Source: Saccoglossus kowalevskii (Eukaryota > Hemichordata > Enteropneusta > Harrimaniidae). From it: a stretch of 31,836 nucleotides of DNA. Below are positions 12,301 through 21,300 of this stretch, piece by piece (within the stretch, counting starts at the first letter, position 1; the number at the start of each line of letters is the position of its first letter). Position numbers and translations under genes: made by a program. The notes beneath the pieces are model-generated. The model was not told where the DNA came from and ran no database searches. It worked only from the letters and a program-made list of their open reading frames with translations. The stretch is taken from assembly GCF_000003605.2 (NCBI RefSeq), contig NW_003134841.1, forward strand, positions 211,179 through 243,014, written 5' to 3'.

Positions 12301-15300
12301 TTTTTTTGTATAAGACACTGAGGAAATTTCCATGAAGAAAATACTATCACTATAGAAACCAGAGCAGAAACTGAGAAAATTTTCCATGACATATCAGATT
12401 GTCCATTGACCCTCGGCTTTGAACTAGACCTTTGCCAATTGACATTGGTGAGTCCATTAAAGCAGTCTGTGTCCTAATGTCATGCATTCATAAATAAAGT
12501 TTGAAAAAAATATCATTAAATTTCAATTTATTAAAAACGTTTTGACTGAAAACATCTGATCACTTTGGTAAGGCAATTACAAAGCAACAAATTATGCGTG
12601 AAACATTGGCTTCATCATATCATTCCAAGTTTACATGATAAATTTACATGAAGTATGTTTTACTATTGTGTTAAGTTTAAGTTGTGTTGTTGGCATTATT
12701 TTGTTCATTTTCCATTTGAAATTAAAAAAAAAAGGCACAAACAATCTAGAAAAATATAGCATATGAAAGCCATACAGACCCCTGCTGAAACATTCTGTCA
12801 TACAATGCTGTTTTGAATTGCTGCCTTGGGAGTAAGCTATTCACAACACTATAACAAGTATGTAATGTTCAAAGTAAAAGAGTTATCCTATAAAGGGATG
12901 GGCACAATGGCTGTACAGGAAATAAACAAGTGTGTAGTGCAGAGAAATCTTAATTGGATAGGCGTCACACTGAATTTCATTTTGTGAACATCAAGCATGT
13001 GACTCAGTGGCAGGAAGATGCCCTAAGATACTGAAAATTACACACAATAATCTACGCGAACCCAGACATCTGAAAATATCATAAATGTTGATATAATGGG
13101 TGAGAGACTTCCAATAAACACAACACAACAGCTTTAATGAAAGAGAAACTGAAGAAATCAAATTCATTACCATGGCAACACAGCAACAATCATGGACAAA
13201 TACAAATGGTTGAAAAAACATACCGGTAGTAATAGTAAAATAAAGAATACGTACTCATCCAATTGACCCTGGAATTTTGGACTTGGTGCAAACATGAGTC
13301 TGACATTCTCGCCGTTACATTTGACGCTATGCATGAATTGGTCTAATGGCGTGGAAGCCTGCTTTGTTGTGTACATAATATGGGCATCTTCAAAACTAAC
13401 AGTCAACGTAGTGGGTACAAGACGATTACCAAACACTACTCTTCCCTGGAAGATGCAATACAAATAATATGAAGATATTATGATACCGCAAAATAGGAAT
13501 GAAAACATTTTGGCAGGAGTGTTGGCTGAGGCGTAGCAGAGGTTTATGCAAACATGTACTGTCTGATTTCATACTTTGCCTTATCATAGTGATAAGTTTA
13601 TTAATATAAAACATTTCAACCCAAATGCTTGGCATATGGAACCCATAATTGGGCAAGATTTGCAAAGATTTGTGACACTTTCTCACTAAGAACTTCAATT
13701 TCTAGCAAGGCTGCCATCCTGAAAATAACTGGTAATCTTTCCATATTTTGAGTTTGCATTTCCTAGTAATGTAGGATGCAGTAATAATAAAATAACAATC
13801 AGTAATATCAGATCCTCCTATATCTATTTTACAATCTCTGTATCTACAATAGTGCTCCAGATACGATATTCATATGCATTTTTAATGAGGTCACATGGCC
13901 ATATATGGTCGTTAAGTATGTTGATCAGCTCATGTGCCCAACGTCTTCAATAAAGCACTGATTAAATGTCTACAATATGTGACGAATGATAATTAACCAT
14001 TTGTACATCTTGGGTAAATTCAGGACATTTTTCACTTACCGTTGATACATCTACTTTAATGACAGGTATTAAGTCTCTCCAGGACACATCTTTGCTTTGT
14101 TTACGAATAGCTGCCGTCTGCTCATGTCTGGAGAAAAAAAACAATAAAATAAAATCACACAGGTTTCCTCAATTGGTATTACTGTGGTGACCCTTCGTTG
14201 ACCTACCTTGTGACAAACTTTTCATGCTTGACATAACCGTCACATCCATGACCCCTAACTTTGCCTAACCTGACCTGAGATGATTTCTTTATCTATTCAG
14301 ATGACATGATGCCAACAAGCGCAACCCTGACATAGTATTGACCTTCTGTGAAAGACTCGTACCCCTGACCTTGTTTGACCTGACCTGTGATTCTCATACA
14401 CAAACACTATCCTAACCCACGCATGATCAAGCATGCCTCATAGCATGATGCCATGTGACCCCAAAACTACACTTCATTCCATTCTCAACCATTGTACATT
14501 GTACCTATATTACAACAATCAATACAGCAATAAATTAAACTCAAATGTCTACATATATACATGCATCAATGATGTTCCACTAAGAAAACACACAAAATAA
14601 TGGCAAGCATAGTTTAACTTAAATACTGTCATCACCACATCGGCTCCTTGAATAATTGAATTTACAAACAGAACAACTATGTATGATAAATCGGCACCAT
14701 CTAGTTATACTGCCATTTACAGACAAAACAGGGATAATGGGTCAGGTCACAAACATTCTGATGTATCAGATAGTTTTCTCAGTCCCTTCAGTGTTCAGTT
14801 TAGACAGGTTTCACTGTAAGACCTCTATAAACTGAACACCTCTGTAAACTGAACAATTTTCTCTTCAGTGTTTAGACAGGCTCTAAATACCTGTAAACTG
14901 GACAATTTCTTAGATACATTGTAGGTTTCACTGCATTAAAAAGCAACATACGCTATTGTAATCTCATTTCAATAGCTTAATTGGTTTAACTAGGATGTGA
15001 TCTGACTTGGAATATATCTAAGAACTAAATACCTTTTCTGATTCGCTGCTTCTTTACGTTCTTTTTCACTTTCTGGTATCATAGTAGGCTCAAGTCCGAA
15101 CTTCTTTTCAATCTGACTGAAGAGTGTAGATCTGTTGTATTGGTGATACTCCAAACCATTCAGTAATATATTTAGCCTGGTCTCCGCATGCGACATATCA
15201 GCTAGAAATAACACACAAAGTAGTTCAAATCAAATGATTACAAGTATCATGGAAAACAGTGAACTACATCAAAAATGAACAATCATTCTTAGTTTTAGAA

Positions 15301-18300
15301 ATCAAAGCTGAAATATGCAGTAAAAATATTAGTTTGAAGAATATTAGCAAATAATTCCATAAAACTTTACAGATTATATAAATATTTTAATCATCATTGT
15401 CAATGAAACAAGGATTTCTTTAGTTTTTTTCAGTTGTCTCCCAAACCCTTAAGAAAGCTGAAATTTTGTGCAAAGATTCACTACTTTGAGATCAAGTATG
15501 GTGACTCCATATTTTTTTAAACAAATATTGAAATAATGGATTGCTACCAAGTTTATTTTTAACTAACTGAAAATAGAACCAAGTACAGAGAGAAAGTACA
15601 CCGCAAAAGTTGATTGCAAATAAATAAATAAATCAAACATCAGTAATTAACACTTAGTTATAAATTGAACTGAAAAGCCACATGCTCAAGATATGCATGA
15701 TCAAGCCCCTCTATCACACTACTCGCCCACCCCTTATGAACAAAATGATTCTAACCTTGGTCTGGCATAGGTTTGTATGGCCTCCACCACCTAAATATAG
15801 CCCAGCCATCCTGTACTCTGAAAATTAAGAACACTCATTAATAATGTATTACATCGTGAAGTACATAACAATAAATGTAGTTGATATGTTAAGCACATAT
15901 AAGGGTTGGGCCAATGAATATTCTGAGGTCATAATATGTATCTATCGCAACGTACATGCATGAGCAAACTGTTACTGCTCGGCATATATACCAAAGCATA
16001 ATGGTGCACCAGTTTCCTGCCCAAGTTATACTTTGTAGTATACTTATAATAACTCTATTATTATATGTCTTCTCGATCCAATCGCTTCAATAATGAAACC
16101 AGTAAATGAGCATGAAAATTAATTTTGTTTTGAATATTGTTTGTCTCTTCTTATTTGAAATTCGATTTCCAAATAAGGTAGAATGCAAACTTCCTGTTCA
16201 ATGATGCCAAATTACTACACTCATTAAAGTTTAATATAATCATATACTGGTACATGTAGACTGTCGACAGTCCTCGGGCCTTGTAATTGTGTATCCTAGA
16301 CATTCAAAACGCAGATGGGAAATGCGAAGCATTTCACGCGAGCGACTTTAGTCCCGAGAGACTGTCCCCGTTTGCAGGTTTCTAGTTGATATGAATAATT
16401 CATAGTTGATGCTGACATCACAAAATAAATGATATGCAAATTTATTCTAAATGACATCCTGAATGCATTGGTTATTCACGTTATGAACACAATGAATACA
16501 GTCGCTCCAACCAAAATAACAAAGAAAATATTAAATCGCCTAGAACCAAGGAAACAACATGCATTGTTTGTGGCAGTGATATAGAAAATATAGAAAACAG
16601 AAGGAGATTGTTTCGGGGGATCAACAGAACTACGACATGCAAAGAAATCAAATTTGTTGTGGCAGAGACGGTCGATCTACATCTTGGCAGTTTGTATGCA
16701 TGCAGAAAATGTGGACTGAGAGCGTCGACTCTGCATAAAAACATGGATGAATTCAGGAAGAAATTTCAACAAATTAAAGTCGCAGGCATTTTCTACCAAG
16801 AGAATGGCAACTGAAAGTGGAGGATCCCTGGTTTCGAAACAAGTTCTTTTTGACAAGACGAATGTCAACAACAGCACGCTGACGAACACATCTTTTCCCT
16901 CTGTGTAGTTNNNNNNNNNNNNNNNNNNNNNNNNNNNNNNNNNNNNNNNNNNNNNNNNNNNNNNNNNNNNNNNNNNNNNNNNNNNNNNNNNNNNNNNNNN
17001 NNNNNNNNNNNNNNNNNNNNNNNNNNNNNNNNNNNNNNNNNNNNNNNNNNNNNNNNNNNNNNNNNNNNNNNNNNNNNNNNNNNNNNNNNNNNNNNNNNNN
17101 NNNNNNNNNNNNNNNNNNNNNNNNNNNNNNNNNNNNNNNNNNNNNNNNNNNNNNNNNNNNNNNNNNNNNNNNNNNNNNNNNNNNNNNNNNNNNNNNNNNN
17201 NNNNNNNNNNNNNNNNNNNNNNNNNNNNNNNNNNNNNNNNNNNNNNNNNNNNNNNNNNNNNNNNNNNNNNNNNNNNNNNNNNNNNNNNNNNNNNNNNNNN
17301 NNNNNNNNNNNNNNNNNNNNNNNNNNNNNNNNNNNNNNNNNNNNNNNNNNNNNNNNNNNNNNNNNNNNNNNNNNNNNNNNNNNNNNNNNNNNNNNNNNNN
17401 NNNNNNNNNNNNNNNNNNNNNNNNNNNNNNNNNNNNNNNNNNNNNNNNNNNNNNNNNNNNNNNNNNNNNNNNNNNNNNNNNNNNNNNNNNNNNNNNNNNN
17501 NNNNNNNNNNNNNNNNNNNNNNNNNNNNNNNNNNNNNNNNNNNNNNNNNNNNNNNNNNNNNNNNNNNNNNNNNNNNNNNNNNNNNNNNNNNNNNNNNNNN
17601 NNNNNNNNNNNNNNNNNNNNNNNNNNNNNNNNNNNNNNNNNNNNNNNNNNNNNNNNNNNNNNNNNNNNNNNNNNNNNNNNNNNNNNNNNNNNNNNNNNNN
17701 NNNNNNNNNNNNNNNNNNNNNNNNNNNNNNNNNNNNNNNNNNATCCCTGGTTTCGAAACAAGTTCTTTTTGACAAGACGAATGTCAACAACAGCACGCTG
17801 ACGAACACATCTTTTCCCTCTGTGTAGTTTACGATAATGTCCCACTGGTATTCTTTGCAAGAAATATCATGGTAGTCATGATAAAATGAGAGACATCTCC
17901 ACGACTATCATTTGCATATGAAAGTACCCGGCTCTGGTAAGAAATCTTACCAGTGAATTGCAGCACCGGACAGTCAGTCATGCCTAACGACACTCCATAC
18001 TTCCTGTCCCGGCGTTCACAATTTATTCACACCTATTATGTTCATACACAATATTCAATAACATAATAACAGATTAATATTAGGTATGACTGTTGACAGT
18101 CTATGCTAGATGTAGAATGTACTATACATGAAATCTTTCAGTTGATACATATAAGGGTTAGGCCAATGAATATTATTTTGCTGCCAGTATGTTGCAATGG
18201 ACATAAAAACTAATTCAGTTAAAGGCCCAGGTATACTATAAATACGCTCCTAAACAATAGGGATTATTTCCTTGCTTGTCACGCTGTAGTAAACAACTCC

Positions 18301-21300
18301 AGCCAAGCTCCGGTAAAAAACGCGTTTTTCTCGAACTCACAGGTCAATTATGTCGTGCCAAAGTGGATGTATGTGACTATGAATACCACAGCAGTGACTG
18401 TGTGTAATATTTATGACAATAAAGAGTGTACGAGCTGAGATTTTGGCGGATAAAAGTCGGGGAAAGGGACGCGCTACAATTCTTGAATAATTAACTACTG
18501 TCAATCAAAGTCACGTGATGTTGGACCCCTGAAACAGGATGCGTCATAGGCTATGCAAGTGATTAACAACACTCATTAGCATAGCCACACCTCCAATTCA
18601 CACTTGCCTTGGAATTGGGCCTTTAATTGAACGAGCTTCTATGTATATATTTCAGTTATCAGTGTTTTTTATGTCTTAACTTAATGTAAGTGGAGCAAAG
18701 TATACATTATTTAACAAACACACATATCACTGTAAGTCGTATGTGACCATATCAATGTACCATGGTATATCTATATGTTTAATAATTCTACTGACAGCAC
18801 ACAATGCGATAAAATACTGAATAATTGGCCTCAAACATTCCGAACACACATCTGTGTTCGTAAACAGCTGTACATATTTAAATAAATACCAAACATTTTC
18901 ATTTTTGTCATATTTGTAACAAAACATGATATTTGACGACAGTCGGTAATGCGGAGTATGGTTCATATGACTTTTATTGATTTCTTTTTCTGTATTTTTG
19001 TTGCCGAATATTGATCGCACTGCTAATTTGTGAGAAAACGGGTGTACAGAATTCACATCGTGTGCAATGCAAGGCAAACACTGAGTTTACTGGTGTACAT
19101 ACCTTAGGGAGAAATCTTCATTCATAAAATGGAAATCACGGAACATAACTTTACCCGACAACAACGACACAGAAAATGAACCTGAAAGGCAAAATTAGAC
19201 AAAATTAGTTTTGTTTCTACTCTCTGGTTTTTGAAATAGAAAATAGAAACACAACAAAAAAAGTACATAGACCGTTCACTGGTAGTGTAAAACCAAAGTT
19301 CAAATCATGGAACTCTACTGCTAGAAAGTTTTCCTGTGTAAAGTAAATATACGGTACTCAGGGCCAGAGGTGACTATTTTATGTAGAAAAATGCAATTAT
19401 TTGTGATTTTAAATGTTGTTTATTTTCTGTATTTTGTGACATTCCATACTGTGTCTAATAATGATGTCCATGTTTCTGCTTGAACAGTTTTTCATAAAGA
19501 AGCAGGTGGTGAGGCAATTGTTTTAAATATTTGATGGTGTACAAATTTTGCAGGTTTGTCAATTGAGGGCACTGTACATTGGTGAAATAAGTAAAAAGAA
19601 AAAAAGATGGACTATAAACATCTTTTTTTGGTATGCCTGACATTATCAAAAAAATAGATGAGGTAGGTAAGTTGGTAACAGTAAATAAGCGCCCTCCAGT
19701 GGCTACTTTGCAGTTTGGCCATTAAAAAATAGACACACACAAAATTGTCACGTTTGTTTTGTTTGGCCCTATATTTAGCATATAGTATAACCACTAATTA
19801 ACTAAATCAATAAAACAAAATTATTCAAATATATACACTGTAAAATGCTGGTACCCTTTCATTTAGCAATTAGAATTTTTAGGAGAACCTGAGACAAGAA
19901 GGTCTTGCTTCTGTACTTTTTATAGCGAACTACACATTCCATATGTATTTTATTGTTCCTTATATCCTTATTGTATTCTAATCTAGATCCCAGAAGGGAT
20001 ACGATATCAATAAATATATCAATAAAGGTTATGTGTACATTTTTGTAGATGCTCTAATAGAAGCTGCATCCCCTCTGTTGCAATCCACCATTTTAATAGA
20101 AGCCGTGGCTTCTAATACAGATTTTACAGTATTATGTATACCTGCCATATGTAGTGATTATTTGCATACATGAATGATGTGGTTACTGTTCTGTACTGTT
20201 CTGGGGTACTGTGAAGGGGTCAATTATTCACTGGGTTTTAATTTTGCGCCAAATTAAAACCCACTGAATATGTAGAATTTAGCATAGAACACATTATCTA
20301 AATGATAAAACCCATTGAATATGCCTGAAATAGTAAAATCAGCGAAATTTAAAACCAGTGAAAATTAGTCATTTTACAGTAAATACTAGAAATCGTGAGC
20401 CTACAGTGTACCAGTAGTGGGTGTTTTTATTTACATCTTGATGGCAGTGTTAGACAACTGTGAAGATGTACTAGTACATCACTACATTTTATATGCAATA
20501 GACATGCACAGTCACAGAAATAAACATGACACGCCTACTTAAAGGGGAACTTGTCAATCCAAGGGATTGCATCAGGGAATCATGGGACACATTTTTTAAC
20601 TTTAGGCCAGACTTTTTTTATTCCTTGTTTCTCAAGTTTTTATAAGGCAATTTTCATAAGGAGGGCGGGAAAAAAATAAAATTAATTCTTTTTTTTCATT
20701 AGATTTGTGTGATTCTCAACAAATTGTAAGTCATTCATTCATTCGGAGAGAAGAAATGAAATACAATTTTATTCCATGTATAACCTTGTTTCTCATCTGC
20801 GCAGGACTTTGGTACTTTGATTATGATACTCCCATGAAAATGCAACTTGAGTTTGTTATGCGGCGGGTGGAAAAAAAATGAAGATAAAAATAATTTTTTT
20901 TTAGCAATTTTTTTCACTTACAAGTTGGTGGGTGCGAGAAATTACGCTGAAATAAAATGTTTTTTTTTATTTCATTTTCGGCTCCTGTTCATTCAACGGG
21001 TTCGCGAAACAAGTGATAATAAAAGTCTGGCCTTATTTTTGCCAGGCTTTACATACTATTTTATTTGAAATTGCTAAGATTCAGAGGTCAAAGTTCAAAT
21101 TGCCACATAATTTAAGAGCACTGCAAACAGAGTTTAAGGCAGCGTTTGCAAACATTTTGTGACATATTTTAAAGAAATAGCAAAAACCATTCTGATGATA
21201 AAAATGAGTTTCTGCACTTTACACTACAACATACAATTTTGAAAACCATTTTAGCTTTGCAAGTAACTAATAAGCAAAAAATCAAAAAAAATCAAAACAG

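Noticed and set aside
16774-17860. Two long minus-strand ORFs (over 330 codons)
   Set aside because: They consist mostly of N; the readable ends are the duplicated 87-bp gap flanks.
18727-19077. 116-codon minus-strand ORF as an extra BLTP1 exon
   Set aside because: Exons 2 and 3 already join in phase and match the family without an intervening block.
20735-21068. ORFs on both strands
   Set aside because: Reading frames through the poly-A/T interior of the Harbinger-like element.
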